Source of the DNA: Flaccisagitta enflata
Lineage: Eukaryota > Chaetognatha > Sagittoidea > Aphragmophora
Assembly (NCBI GenBank): GCA_965153355.1
Contig: OZ231126.1
Location: forward strand, 23,498,001 to 23,562,000
Length of the DNA stretch: 64,000 bases
Direction: 5' to 3'
The position numbers were made by a program, and so were the translations under genes. Within the stretch, counting starts at the first letter, position 1. Each line of letters opens with the position of its first letter. Below the pieces are notes generated by a model. That model was not told the DNA's origin and ran no database searches. It saw only the letters and a list, made by a program, of their open reading frames with translations. Shown piece by piece: positions 15,501-29,448 of the stretch.

Positions 15501-17434
15501 GGCCGGGCTCCCGCCCATTCGGAGTGGCTGAGAACGAATGACGGGCCTCGCCGCCCGGAGTGGCTGCAGAACGAATGGCTGGTCCCGCCTGCTCGGGAGT
15601 GGCTGAGAATGAATGGCGGGGCCTCCCGCCCGTTCGGAGTGGCTGAGAACGAATGGGCGGGGCTCCCGCCCGTTCGGAGTGGCTGAGAACGAATGGGCGG
15701 GGCTCCCGCCCGTTCGGAGTGGCTGAGAACGACGGGGCGAGGCCCCCGCCGGTTCGGAGAGGAGGAGAACGAATGGGCGGGGCTCCTGCCCATTCGGAGT
15801 GGCTGAGAATCAACAGATGGGGCTCCCGCCCGCTCGGAGTGGCTGAGAACGAATGGGCTTGGCTCCCGCCCGTTCGGAGGGGTTGAGAACGAATGGGCGG
15901 GGCTCCCGCCCGTTCGGAGTGGCTGAGAACGAATGGGCGGGGCTCCCGCCCGTTCGGAGTGGCTGAGAACGAATGGGCGGGGCTCCCGCCCGTTCGGAGT
16001 GGCTGAGAACGAATGGGCGGGGCTCCCGCCCGTTCGGAGTGGCTGAGAACGAATGGGCGGGGCTCCTGTCTGCTCGGGTGGCTGAGAACGTGGTCGGGCG
16101 GGGGCCCTGCCCGCTCGGGAGTGGCTGAGAACGAATGGGCGAGGGGCCCTGCCTGCCCGGAGGCTGAGAACGACCGAAGCGGCTCCGCCTGCCCGGAGGG
16201 CTGAGAACGAATGGGCGGGGCTCCCGCCCTTTCTGAGTGGCTGAGAACGAATGGGCGGGGCTCTCGCCCGTTGGGAGTGGCTGAGAACAAATGGGCGGCC
16301 TCGCCACCGAGAGTGGCTAAGAATGAATGGGCGGCTCCCGCCCTGCCCGGGAGGGGCTGCGAACGAATGGGCGGGGCTCCCGCCCGCTCGGAGTGGCTGA
16401 GAACGAATGGGCGCGCTCCCGCCCGCCTCGGAGTGGCTGGAGAACGACCGCAGGGGCTCCTGCCCGCTCGGGAGTGGCTGAGAACGAATGGATTTAGCTC
16501 CCGCCCGCTCGGGAGGCTGAGAACGAATGGGCGGGGGGCTCCGCCCGCTCGGGAGGCTGAGAATGAATGGCGGCCCCCGCCTGCTCTGGGAGTGGCTGAG
16601 AACGTATGGCGGCCCCGCCCGTCAGTGGCTGAGAACGAATGGCTAGGGCCCTGCCCGCTTGGGAGTGGCCTGAGAACAATGGGCGGCTCCCGCCCGCTTC
16701 TGGAGTGGCTGGAGAACAATGGGCGGGGCCTCGCCCGCTGAGGGGCCGAGAACGAATGGGCGGGGCTCCTGCCCGCCCGGAGTGGCCGAGAACGAATGGG
16801 CGAGGCTCCCGCCCGTTCGGAGTGGCTGAGAACGAATGGGCGGGGCTCCCGCCCGTTCGGAGTGGCTGAGAACGAATGGGCGGGGCTCCCGCCCGTTCGG
16901 AGTGGCTGAGAACGAATGGGCGGGGCTCCCGCCCGTTCGGAGTGGCTGAGAACGAATGGGCGGGGCTCCCGCCCGTTCGGAGTGGCTGAGAACGACGGCG
17001 GGGCTCGACTGCTCAAGCTGAGAACGACTGCTGGCTCCCGCCCGCTCGAGTGGCTGAGAACGAATAAGGCTCCCCACCCGCTCGGAGTGGCTGAGAACGA
17101 ATGGGCGGGGGGCCTTCGGCCCGTTCGGGAGGAAGGAGGCCAATGCGGCTCCCGCCCATTCGGAGTGGCTGAGAACGAATGGGCGGGGCTCCCGCCCGTT
17201 CGGAGTGGCTGAGAACGAATGGGCGGGGCTCCCGCCCGTTCGGAGTGGCTGAGAACGAACTGGCGGGGCTCCCGCCCGTTCGGAGGGGCTGAGAACAAAT
17301 GGGCGGGGCTCCCGCCTGTTTGGAGGGGCTGAGATCGAACGGGCGGGGCTCCCGCCCGTTTGGAGGGAATGAGATCAAACGGGCGGGGCTACCGCCCGTT
17401 GGGAGAGGCTGAGATCGAACGGGCGGGGATCCCG
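6531..17434. repeat. 40-bp GC-rich hairpin satellite, about 270 units
   Basis: A head-to-tail array of a 40-bp unit, 28 of 40 bases G or C, with five CpGs in the consensus. Within each unit CGAATGGGCGGG and CCCGCCCGTTCG face each other around GCT, forming a 12-bp stem with one T/G mismatch (a wobble pair in RNA). TGGGCGGGGC matches the classic Sp1-type GC box in each intact unit. Perfect blocks (for example 7290-7740, 11410-11850, 13930-14730) alternate with blocks rich in one-base indels and substitutions. Recurrent variants (GAATCCACGGG, GAACGCACGGG) appear throughout. The minus strand is open for up to 1364 codons because the unit has no stop in any of the three frames and 40 is not divisible by 3. 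The frame therefore cycles and tolerates indels, which argues against coding. The function is unknown. Confidence 0.95.
17300..17434. repeat. Divergent right edge of the 40-bp satellite
   Basis: The last three or four units read GAGATCGAACGGGCGGGG. The T/G mismatch of the consensus stem is a proper C/G pair here, and the spacer is changed. Edge units of satellites escape homogenisation, so these may be closer to the ancestral unit. The array stops abruptly in DNA of the family B core type. Confidence 0.7.
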
Positions 17435-17525
17435 TGAGTTTTGAAGCTCTAGGATTGAATTTGAGCATCAATAATGGGATTTGAGCCATGAGGCTATGAT
17501 TTGAGCCTTGAGGCTACAATTTGAG

Positions 17526-18721
<1,196 letters not shown>

Positions 18722-18864
18722 CAATTTGAGCCTCAAGGCTGGGATTTGAGGCTTGAGGCAGGGATTTGAGGCCTTAGGCTGGGATATGAGCCTCGAGGCT
18801 GGGATTTGAGTCTCTAGGCTGTGATTTGAGCCATGAGAAGAAGGAGGAGGGGGGATTTGAGAGG

Positions 18865-19397
18865 TCAGCAGGCCCCGAAGGAACCGATGACCTATGCTAG
18901 GCTGTAATTTGAGTCAAAGGCAGGGATTTTAGCCAAAAGATTGGAATATGAGCGATGAAGCTGGGATTTAAGCCATAAGGTTGGAATTTGAGCCCTGAGC
19001 CTGGGATTCAAGCTCAAGACTGTGATTTGGGCTTAAAGCTGCGATTTGAGCTTCGAAGCCACGGGGGGGGGGGACGGAGAAGAAGGAGGAGAAAATTTCT
19101 CCCTGTGTGAAAGCATAGGTCATCGGCCCCTTCGCACATAGCGAGATTTGGATATACCAGAGGAAAGTTTAACCTAAAAAATACCAAATCACCCCAAACA
19201 CCCCCTTTCTCACCACCTCGGGCACCCCTACAACGACCCAACCCCCAAAATCACCATCACATAGCGAGATTTGGATATACCAGAGGAAAGTTTAACCTAA
19301 AAAATACCAAATCAACCCAAACACCCCCTTTCCCACCACCTCGGGCACCCCTACAACGACCCAACCCCCAAAATCACCAGCTTCGGGGCCGCTGCCC
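18865..19397 (+). mobile_element. B3: family B element with an internal insertion
   Basis: The left arm (GCAGGCCCCGAAGGAACCGATGACC) starts near 18868. The right arm ends GGGGCCGCTGCCC at 19397, followed by AAAA. The core holds ATTTGAGCC units. The right arm is split after CCCCTTCG at 19134 by a 246-bp insert and resumes with CTTCGGGGCC at 19381. Confidence 0.75.
19135..19380. repeat. 123-bp tandem duplication inserted in the B3 arm
   Basis: Two nearly identical copies of a 123-bp unit starting CATAGCGAGATTTGG lie at 19137 and 19260. The whole insert is flanked by CTTCG on both sides, compatible with a 5-bp TSD. The unit is C-rich in its second half (CACCCC, CCAACCCCC). Its nature is unknown. 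Confidence 0.8.
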
Positions 19398-19424
19398 AAA
19401 AGGTTGAAGGCTCAATACGATCGC

Positions 19425-19486
19425 GCGTAACTGGGGGGGCCCAAATATTTGGATTGTATAGGGGCCCCAAATTCCCCTGCGGGGCC
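19425..19486 (-). mobile_element. Fragment related to hAT family D
   Basis: Read on the minus strand, CAGGGCCCCGCAGGGGAATTTGGGGCCCCTATACAATC matches the left end of element D (44285 onward). It is short and lacks an obvious partner end. Confidence 0.5.
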
Positions 19487-19589
19487 CTGTGCTTGGGTAT
19501 TGCTTGGGTAATGATCTCACATATTTCTATTACAGATTACAAGGTTACTATCTGAGGTAAGATTGATACCCAGAATATACTCGGGTATA

Positions 19590-20070
19590 CAGTGGTACCT
19601 CGGTTTAAGGGATTTATAGGGACTTGACTTTTTTTGTCTCTTAAATCCAAAATCCCTTAAATTGAATTCATCATTTTATAAAGGATCTTTATATTAATTA
19701 CTATGGATTACCAAATTCATAGTGTAACCACATCCTTCTGCTTTAAGTATGCAATGAATTATTTACTACATGGCAGTATATTCATGGCACAGGAAATATC
19801 TCATCATTTTGCAATAAATTTTTTTCTTAAAAATTATCTCAAAATCTAAATTTTTTTCCAAAATCCATCAAATTTATCTAAAATTTCCCCCGATATAAGG
19901 GATAGTTTCAAAAACTTGTCTCTTGAATCGGAATATCCTTTAAATAGAGGTTCCTTAAACAGAGGTTTTTTAACATTAGAAAAGCCTGAAAAAATTCGGG
20001 ACAAGACAGTGTTGTCTCTTAAATGCGGATATCCCTTAAATAGAGGTGCCACTAAGGTGGGATTCCACTG
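19590..20070. mobile_element. M1: TA-flanked mariner/pogo-type MITE (481 bp)
   Basis: The left terminus CAGTGGTACCTCGGTTTAAG and the right terminus (reverse complement CAGTGGAATCCCACCTTAGT) are inverted, with TA at 19588-19589 and 20071-20072. The interior AT-rich arms also share CTCTTAAAT/AAGGGAT motifs in opposite orientations. TA target duplication and CAGT termini are typical of Tc1/mariner/pogo elements. There is no transposase. A direct repeat (GGTATTGCT...ATTACAGATTAC) flanks it at 19496-19541 and 20086-20140. Confidence 0.8.
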
Positions 20071-20316
20071 TACTTGGGTACTTGGGTATTGCTCGGGTAT
20101 TGCTCGGGTATTAATCTCACATTTTCCTATTACAGATTACGTGGTGCAAAATGAACTAATGAATCCCTTTCCATGAATAAAAGAACACACTGGGATATGG
20201 ATGCCGCTAATTTAAGGGACATTTTGAAAATTCCAGTCCGTCTGCCTGTTTGTCTGTCCAACCTTTTCTGAAAATGCTGATGCAAGCGACCTTGTTCTAC
20301 TGCTAGCTAAAAAGTT

Positions 20317-20319
<3 letters not shown>

Positions 20320-20370
<51 letters not shown>
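20320..20370. repeat. (CT)n microsatellite
   Basis: About 50 bp of CT follow a short GTCC/TGTC stretch at 20236-20260. Confidence 0.95.
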
Positions 20371-20372
<2 letters not shown>

Positions 20373-21641
20373 TGTATTGTTTTCATACCAAACTACATGG
20401 TGCACTGTTATTTTACCGAAGCCCTCGCCTCCCCAATCCTGGCGTTGGAGGGTCGATAAATCGGAAGAAAGTGGTCATTGGGACCAAAAAATTATGGACG
20501 GTCAATAGGGTTTGGACGTCGAATCAGGTGACGATAAATCGGGTAAAATCAACGTTACAAAAACCTATAAAAATTTGGGACCTGACGATCTATGACGAAG
20601 AATCCGAAATGACGTTGAATAGGGTGACGAAAAGGCAGTAGCCCCCTGTATTTCAATTTCGCGTTTACCATTTTTACACTCTCTTCCACGACCCGATACT
20701 GCGGCATCTTTGTTGTGGGACGACTCTCGTCTTCGGACGAGACCAAGCCGCAGCCAACAGAAACCCCCAAGCTTCGACAACAACACTCTCTTCCAACAAT
20801 ATAATTTTACTCCTTATTGAATTACTTCTAAACACATTGAACTAGACAGATGCGGTTTGAATAGACTGCTTGCAAATTCGGAGAGCTTTATTTATGTCAC
20901 CAATTTATCAATGATTTGTTGGGTCTCTTTGGAGCTATAAGCCTAAATGTAGCAAAGAAAGGGGATCAACAAAGTGGGCAGATTGGTCTGGAAGGCCATC
21001 TCCCCAAAGTACCTAAAAAAAACGCTTCAAAACGGCTGTAATTCAGTAAAATTGGGCTCACACAAAATATTGATGGCTCTGATCAGTGGATGAGACGAAC
21101 ATTCAGAAAAATGAATCAGAAACACCAACATTCTTCTCATTCATCCACATCGAATTCCGAGAACGAGTTCCTCACCATGTGGTCTCCTTGCCTGCCATCG
21201 AGGATTAACGCTACTAGTACTACTACTACTACGATCAATTTGTATCCATTTTCACATCAATAAAGGAACTCATTTTCATAGTGTAAAGATTTTTATTGTG
21301 AAGATAGTAGAGTCGCGTAGCACGCGTCTAAAAAAAGTGGGATGGAAAATAACAGAAGGGAAAAAAAAGAGACTGTACTATTTCAAACCCTACCAACAGA
21401 AGAGAAAAATAGCGTTACATGGTCAGCTGGGTTTGGGAATTTTCTTTTGCTCGGCGGATCTGGCTCACAGTGAAGGTATTTTGAGCCTTTTTGAGTGGTT
21501 GCTGGGTGGTCAGAGGCTGGGTCTAGGAATTTTCATGGTATGAGTGAGGCACAGATGGGTGATGTATTAGGGATGTGATCGCTAAAGTGGATAAATAGAG
21601 AGAAGAAGTGGATGAGGGCCATGAGGTTGAGAAGGTTGAGA
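20371..21641. other. Unique intergenic DNA
   Basis: No gene is supported. Several diverged GGTCGATAAATCGG-like strings occur at 20450-20640. AGTCGCGTAGCACGCGTCT at 21311-21329 is a stray family A palindromic end without its partner. A short CTA repeat lies at 21212-21232. Confidence 0.5.
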
Positions 21642-21817
21642 AAGAACAAGGCTAGGCCGGATACACGGCAATCCAGTCGCGGACGGTTGGGCAGGAGTAG
21701 TAATGCAAAAACCACTCGGAATTCAAAAATGTGACCGACGGACCGACGGACCAACGTACCGACATACCGACCTACCGACCGACACGGCAAAGTGAAGAGT
21801 CGCGTGTCCGCGACTAA
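21642..21817 (-). mobile_element. A1: family A element
   Basis: It reads AACAAGGCTAGGCCGGATACAC, then CAGTCGCGGACGGTTGGGC, a GACC/GACG core (about 21730-21783), and ends with the palindrome AGTCGCGTGTCCGCGACT followed by AAA. It belongs to the subfamily with GCAGGAGTAGTAATGC. Confidence 0.85.
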
Positions 21818-22004
21818 ACACTGTTTCGTACATAATAGTGCTGCAAAAGTGAGTCATAGATGGACCCATGGCAGTCTGTGATGAGCGTGAGCCTTTAGCC
21901 CCGAGTAACCTTGAGACTCGCGCCGGGTGGCAAACACACAGACTAAGTGGTTGGAAAGTGGGTGATGACTTTTGCTCTGATGAACTGCCATTCACGCGCC
22001 ACTG

Positions 22005-22325
22005 GGCGGTTGTTGTCGGGTGGTTGTTGTCGGGTGGTTGTTGTCGGGTGGTTGTTGTCGGGTGGTTGTTGTCGGGTGGTTGTTGTCGTCGGGCAGTTGT
22101 TGTCGGGTGGTTGTTGTCTGGTGGTTGTTGTCGGGTGGTTGTTGTCGGATGGTTGTTGTCTGGTGGTTGTTGTCTGGTGGTTGTTGTCGGGCGGTTGTTG
22201 TCGGGTGGTTGTTGTCGGGTGGTTGTTGTCGGGTGATTGTTGTCGGATGGTTGTTGTCGGATGGTTGTTGTCGGGTGGTTGTTGTCGGGCGGTTATTGTC
22301 GGGTAGTTGTTGTCGGACGTTACTA
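22005..22325. repeat. 14-bp minisatellite (GGTGGTTGTTGTCG type)
   Basis: About 22 tandem copies of a 14-bp unit with variant units. Because 14 x 3 = 42, each frame encodes a 14-residue period, so the open frames on both strands are by-products. It decays rightward into GTTGTTGTCG-like sequence up to about 22470. Confidence 0.9.
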
Positions 22326-23040
<715 letters not shown>

Positions 23041-23519
23041 GGAAACAGAGATGTCCTGTACTAAACAGGCCCTTATATTACAGATTAAGACACAAACAAT
23101 AAAGCATTTTGTTTTGTTTACAGCCTTTACGTAAGATGCTGCGACAGCGGGCATGGAAAGTTGTACATGAGTGAGAGACAAAGGCAAAAATAGACGGACA
23201 CTGACGCATTGTTAAAGGGAAGCGCAACAAAGCTTCATACTGAGAAGGAGAATTACTTCAGTGAGAGAAAGAGACAAAATCAGAGACTCTGTCAGGGAAG
23301 GCGACAAATTCATGACAAAAACACGAATACAGTGATAGAATCATTGGGATAGGCAAATGCAGAGTCAAAAACGCAGATATACGTAGAAAGAAACAAAGAG
23401 AATATGTCGAAGATATTTGGATGAGTAGGCGGAGTCCGGGACTGTGTAGACCAAGGACGCCACAATTATTATGTCGACATAGTCACCGCCATCACAATGA
23501 TATTGAAACGCCGCACTGT

Positions 23520-23560
<41 letters not shown>

Positions 23561-24050
23561 TACTGCCATAGAGCTTTCGCCATGTTTTCTGCCTCCGCTT
23601 TTCCCGCCATCTTATTTCCCGTCGCCAATTCCGCCATATCCACCACCGGCAGAACCACCGCCGCCAGTTTCATTTCAACAACTACCGCAATTGCCACAAC
23701 TGCACGTCACAACTGATATCACTGCTAATGCTACAAATATAGCCACTGCCACTGCCATGATAACCGCCTTTGCCGCCACCGCCGATGACGATTGACTGAC
23801 GCCAGCGGCTCAAAATAGAACGACACTATTGAGGCAATCAGCGACCAACTGAAACGGGACGAAACCAGGAGGAAAGAAAAGGAGGAAAAGAGGAAGATGG
23901 AGAAGAACAAGGAAGAAGAAAGATAGATGAAAAGAAAATGGGGAAGGAAATTAAAAAGGTTAAGAAGAAAATAAAGGAAAAAGCAAAGGAAAAAGCAAAA
24001 GAAAAAGAAAGTGAAAATGATAAGGAGAAAGAGAAGGAGACAAAGAAAAC
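23041..24050. other. Unique DNA with a GCC tract
   Basis: A GCC/CCG run lies at 23518-23562, inside an open frame (23421-23795) rich in Ala, Pro and Thr. It has no recognisable domain and composition explains it. 23860-24050 is purine-rich GAAAAG sequence. Confidence 0.45.
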
Positions 24051-24576
24051 TAGTCATCCAAGGATCGCACATGGTCAGCAGTACGCGATGTCCTGCTGGG
24101 AGTGATCCAGTGAAAAAGTGGAGGGAGAGCAGGGCAGCGGCCCCAAAGGGCCAATGTCCTGTAGAACACAGGGGGGAATTTCGAGACGTCCCTCCTACCG
24201 TCTTTCTTGAAGGGGCTCTAGATGGCTGATTTAGGCCACTGAAGGCATATTTGAGGGCAGGAGGCATAATTAAGGCTTGGAGAGCAAATTTAAGGTTTGG
24301 TGGGCTGGTTTTATGCTCGGAGGGCTGGTTGAAGATCTGGAGGGCAGATTTGAGGTCTGAAGGGCAGATTTGAGGTATGGGGGGGGGGGCTGATTTGAAG
24401 CCAAGAGTGCTGCTTTGAGACCTGGAGGGCTAAATTGAGGCCTGGGAGGACTGATTTGAGGCCTTGGACAAGGGGGGGGATGGACGGACAGACAGAAGGA
24501 CGGAAGGACGGAAGGACGGACCTCTCGAAATTCCCCCTGTGTTCTACAGGACATTGGCCCTTTGGGGCCGCTGCCC
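24051..24576 (+). mobile_element. B4: complete family B element
   Basis: The left end TAGTCATCCAAGGATCGCAC is followed by GTCAGCAGTACGCGATG, then the left arm CAGGGCAGCGGCCCCAAAGG. The core has ATTTGAGG/TTTAAGG units, then a GGAC tract (24481-24520). The right arm CCTTTGGGGCCGCTGCCC ends at 24576, followed by AAAAA. The arms extend through a shared CCTGTAGAACACAGGGGG segment, so the RNA or single strand could fold into a long hairpin around the core. Confidence 0.85.
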
Positions 24577-25455
24577 AAAAAGGGGAAAAGAAAAGGAAAG
24601 GAGAAAGAGAGAATTCGATTATTAATATTATGATGACGACGAAGATTTTTTCGACGATGGATGAGAACAGGGAAAGTGAGGAGATGACATTAAAGATGTC
24701 AGAGAAATAGAAACTAAGAAGATTACTACATAGAAGGAAGCAGTAAATGATCTCCACCATGCACGAAATACTGACATACAGACGCGAACACTGATTTGTC
24801 ATCGGCTCTCGCCTTTCTCTCGTTTTACATACATACATTGTACATTGTACAATGTACATTGTACATTGTATTTGTATGTGTTTGTATTTGTTTTAAGCAT
24901 GCGTTTTAACCTTTATGTGAAACTTACGCAAGGTTTGTCTAACTGTTTCCTTACCGTTTGTCTACCTGCTGCTTTTTTTTCCCCAAATTGTTTTCCTCGT
25001 TTCAATTTTTTCTCTTTCTCAAGTCGTAAAATCAATTGTTTTTGAACGAGTTGGAAAATGAGAAATGGCAATTGAGAAACATTTTTTTCTATCCTCTTTT
25101 TTTTCTTTCAAATAGTGCTCTCTCTCGTCCTTGAAATTATATTCAGCCTTGTTTCCAACCTCTCCCCTTTTCTATACCCCCACTGCATTAGACAGGGAAA
25201 GAAGACGGGGAGGTAGGGGGGGGGAGGAGGTTGGAGAAAGGGGGTAGGCGGTGAGAGAGAGAGAAAGAAAGACTTCCATTTGTGTTTTTTTCTTTTCTTC
25301 TTCATCCATTCGCTCGTTAAAGAACTCATTTCCAAATCGAGTGTTTTGGCTTTCTCAACTTTCTATTTCTACTCCTTTCTTTCCTGCATATCCTCGTTTG
25401 CCACCACTTACGCCATTCTACCATTACCATTGCTTTCCTTCTTTCATGTATCTTC
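24577..25455. other. Unique DNA with a TACATTG palindromic cluster
   Basis: TACATTG and its reverse complement alternate at 24831-24871 and form a short self-complementary cluster. A G-rich stretch lies at 25200-25250. No gene is supported. Confidence 0.5.
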
Positions 25456-25627
25456 TTCTTCTTTCTCTTCTTCTTCTTCTTCTTCTTCTTCTTCTTCTTC
25501 TTCTTCTTCTTCTTCTTCTTCTTCTTCTTCTTCTTCTTCTTCTTCTTTTTCATTTTCATTTTCATTTTCATTTTCATTTTCATTTTCATTTTCATTTTCA
25601 TTTTCTTTTTCTTTTTCTTTTCCTTTT

Positions 25628-25659
<32 letters not shown>

Positions 25660-26038
25660 TTTCTTCTTCTTCACTCCTTTTTCTTTTTTCTTCACTTCTT
25701 TTTCTTTTTCTTTTTCTTTTTCTTTTTCTTTTTCTTTTTTTTTCTTCTTCTTCTTCTTCTTCTTCTTCTTCTTCTTCTTCTTCTTCTTCTTCTTCTTCTT
25801 CTTTTTCTTCTTCTTCTTCTTCTTCTTCTTCTTCTTCTTCTTCTTCTTCTTCTTCTTCTTCTTCTTCTTCTTCTTCTTCTTCTTCTTCTTCTTCTTTTTC
25901 TTCTTGCTCTTGCTCTTCTTCTTCTTCTTCTTCTTCTTCTTCTTCTTCTTCTTCTTCTTCTTCTTCTTTTTCTTTTTCTTTATCTTCTTCTTCTTCTTCT
26001 TCTTCTTCTTCTTCTTCTTCTTCTTCTTCTTGCTCTAC
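25456..26038. repeat. (TTC)n complex microsatellite, about 580 bp
   Basis: TTC runs are interrupted by a hexanucleotide block (TTTTCA units, 25547-25605), TTTTTC units (25606-25670 and 25700-25740) and a TTGCTC patch. All frames are open as Ser, Phe or Leu runs. Purine/pyrimidine strand asymmetry makes it a candidate for triplex (H-DNA) formation. Confidence 0.97.
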
Positions 26039-26166
26039 TTTCGCCTACATTTTGAGTCTCCTCTTAAAAACTCATTTGCCATCCTCTGATCTGAAAACTC
26101 ATCTTCCTTTTGTTGTCGCTCAACCCTCGCTGTGTGTGGCTCCCTACGTGTGGTAACAAGTGTAAA

Positions 26167-26876
<710 letters not shown>

Positions 26877-26877
26877 A

Positions 26878-27044
26878 CGGATACACGGCTATACAGTCGC
26901 GGACGGTTGGGCAGGGGCCGTATTGCGAAAACCGCTCGCAACTCAAAAACGTTAGGGACCGACCGACCGACCGACCAACCGACCGACCGACCAACCGACC
27001 GACCAACACGGCAAGTTCTAGAGTTGCGTGTCCGCGACTAAAAA
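26878..27044 (-). mobile_element. A2: family A element
   Basis: CGGATACACGGCTATACAGTC starts it. A GACC/AACC core lies at 26955-27006. It ends with AGTTGCGTGTCCGCGACT and AAAAA. Subfamily as A1. Confidence 0.85.
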
Positions 27045-27192
27045 CTGAGAAAAAGACAAACAAACAAACATGATATGAGTAGATGTGAAAATTCTTCTCG
27101 TTTGCTGATCGTTAATGTCAAGACCCATTTTTTGAGTTTTGAAAAAAAAACGAATAAGAGAAAGAAACTGGAATGAAAACGGTTGTGAATAT

Positions 27193-27440
<248 letters not shown>

Positions 27441-27540
27441 GAAGGAGGAAAAGTGCTGAAAAGCAAATTTTTCTCGGTTTACGCGATGGAGAGAGTGAAT
27501 TGGCAATGAATGTCTGCGAAAAGGGAAAAAGGATTTGGTG

Positions 27541-27572
<32 letters not shown>
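27541..27572. repeat. (CT)n microsatellite
   Basis: A short CT run just before family A element A3. Confidence 0.9.
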
Positions 27573-27578
<6 letters not shown>

Positions 27579-27593
27579 CTTTGTTTCTGAGTT

Positions 27594-28492
27594 TTTTAGT
27601 TGCGGACTCGCGACTCTATGGTCATTTCCACAATAAACCGGCCCAGCTGAAATTCATGATGTAACAGGCAAAAATATTGTTTTTATCATGCTAATCCTTT
27701 TTTTTATGATAGAAGCTGTTGTAACACATTGGAATTCAGTGCCTAGCTGATATCCTTCATACTTAAAATTTTGATAGGCTATCTAGCAAAAAATAGGCCA
27801 AAATCACCCCCTTTTTTATGTTACACTGATGTCACACTTAAAACCACAATGAAAAAGATATAAAAAAATCATTAAGCCTACCCAAGTATGGGTCATTTTT
27901 ATTTAATTGCAATCCCTAAAGAAGAATTAAAGATTATATGGCAACCAATTGTTGTTAACTATGCAAAAATTTCACTTTTAGTTGATGTATCTAAAATAAT
28001 GATTTATTTGATTTTGATACATAGTAGTATACTATACTTTAAATGACAATATCTTAAGTATTATGGAAATTTTCTTTTTTCCCCCTTTAGTATTGATTTT
28101 TGAAGAGAATGACGGAAAATGTTAACACCCTGTTACTCTAATGTTACTCTGATTACGATGAAAACTAACATAGTTGAACACATTTCAAGTATTGGAATAT
28201 TTTTTTTTATATGATCTGAAAGAGTATCAAATTCTGAGCATAGGGCTCAAATTTTAAGCTAATAGGTGCAACCATTATGAAATAATGACATTTTTATCAA
28301 TGTTAACGAATTCAGTCGCCTTATTTCCGCCAGTCTAGTTTATTGTGGAAACTGCCTATAACATGCTTTGTCCGTCCGTCCGTCCGTCGGTCCTTCCGTT
28401 GGTCCGTAATGATCGAGTCGAAAAGTGAGAAAACGCACATTTCCGCCCCTGCCCACCCGTCCGTAACTGGTGGCCGTGTATCCGGCCTTGTT
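27594..28492 (+). mobile_element. A3: family A element split by a MITE
   Basis: The left end TTAGTTGCGGACTCGCGACTCTA stops at 27618. The element resumes at 28357 with TATAACATGCTTTGTCCGTCC, the GTCC/GTTGG core, GAAAACGCACATTTCCGCCCC and GTGTATCCGGCCTTG. Removing 27619-28356 plus one TA restores a normal family A copy of about 160 bp. Confidence 0.85.
27619..28356. mobile_element. M2: TA-flanked MITE nested in A3 (738 bp)
   Basis: The left end GGTCATTTCCACAATAAAC and the inverted right end GTTTATTGTGGAAACTGCC share 16 of 19 positions. TA lies on both sides (27617-27618, 28357-28358). The interior is AT-rich without an open frame. The empty site is inferred from other family A copies (CTCTATAAGAGGCTTTGTCC). 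A Tc1/mariner-type TA insertion is likely. Confidence 0.82.
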
Positions 28493-29271
28493 TTTCTTTG
28501 TTTCTTTGTCATTTTGTTTCTTTGTTCGTTTCTTTCTTTCTTTCTTTCTTCCTTTTTTTTGTTTTTTTCTTAAGTAAGTAAGTGCGAATCTCCATGTCTT
28601 TTGTTTCTGTTTGATTTTCTATTTTTGCCTTTGTCTCTCATTCATTTACAACTTCTCATGCCAGTTGTCGCAGCATCTTACATAAGGGAGGTAAAGCACA
28701 GAAAATGTGTCTTATTGTTTTTGTCTTAATCTGTAACATCAGGACATGCCTCTACTGTTTAGTACATGATATAGACACTTACGGTTACCTACTCGTCTTG
28801 CGTAAAATATCTAATGTGAACTGAATGAGATCGCATTAGTTTTCCTTAGTTTTAGGTAAGTGTTACGTAGCAACAAACGAAGTGTATTCGGAAATGGGCA
28901 TTGAAAATAAAACCGAAAAATGAATGCACAAACCATCGCATTAACAGTATGACAAATATGTTTTCGCTGTGTCAAGCGAATGGAAAAAACTGTCGTTCTA
29001 TGATAATGCAAAACGAGAGCGGAAATAAAGTATATTTTTACAGATGTCATTAATCATGGACAAAACAAAAAAGAAACATTATGAATTTATATGTCGGCCC
29101 ATCTCGTACATAATAACTATTGCAAGTGGGTCCTCGTAGTTGTTACTTTTATAATGACAAATGCGTTAATGGTTTTAGTTTGATAATGACAAATGTTAGA
29201 TGGTTAAGTTGTGATATACTTATTGAAATAGGTTACTAACCCGACGGTTGGTCCATTCCACGCCGAACGGA

Positions 29272-29273
<2 letters not shown>
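28493..29273. other. Unique AT-rich DNA
   Basis: Short TTTC repeats lie at 28495-28560. No gene is supported. Confidence 0.5.

Positions 29274-29357
<84 letters not shown>
29274..29357. repeat. (GA)n microsatellite
   Basis: About 84 bp of perfect GA. Confidence 0.95.
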
Positions 29358-29448
29358 AGTTGACAGTAATGACCAAAACGAACCCAAAGGCAGCTGCTTT
29401 ATTTCTAACCTTCTTATTTTTTTATCAGCGTTTTTTGCTCGGTTGCTA

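Noticed and set aside
6531-17434. CRISPR array or zinc-finger-like coding repeat
   Set aside because: There are no spacers between units, the eukaryotic context is clear, and no Cys/His pattern appears in any frame.
22005-22325. CRISPR-like regular repeats
   Set aside because: The 14-bp units are contiguous with no unique spacers; it is a minisatellite.
23421-23795. Ala/Pro-rich frame over the GCC tract
   Set aside because: Composition-driven. No motif, and no neighbouring exon evidence.
25251-26156. Ser-, Phe- and Leu-rich frames over the TTC tract
   Set aside because: Pure microsatellite translation in every frame.
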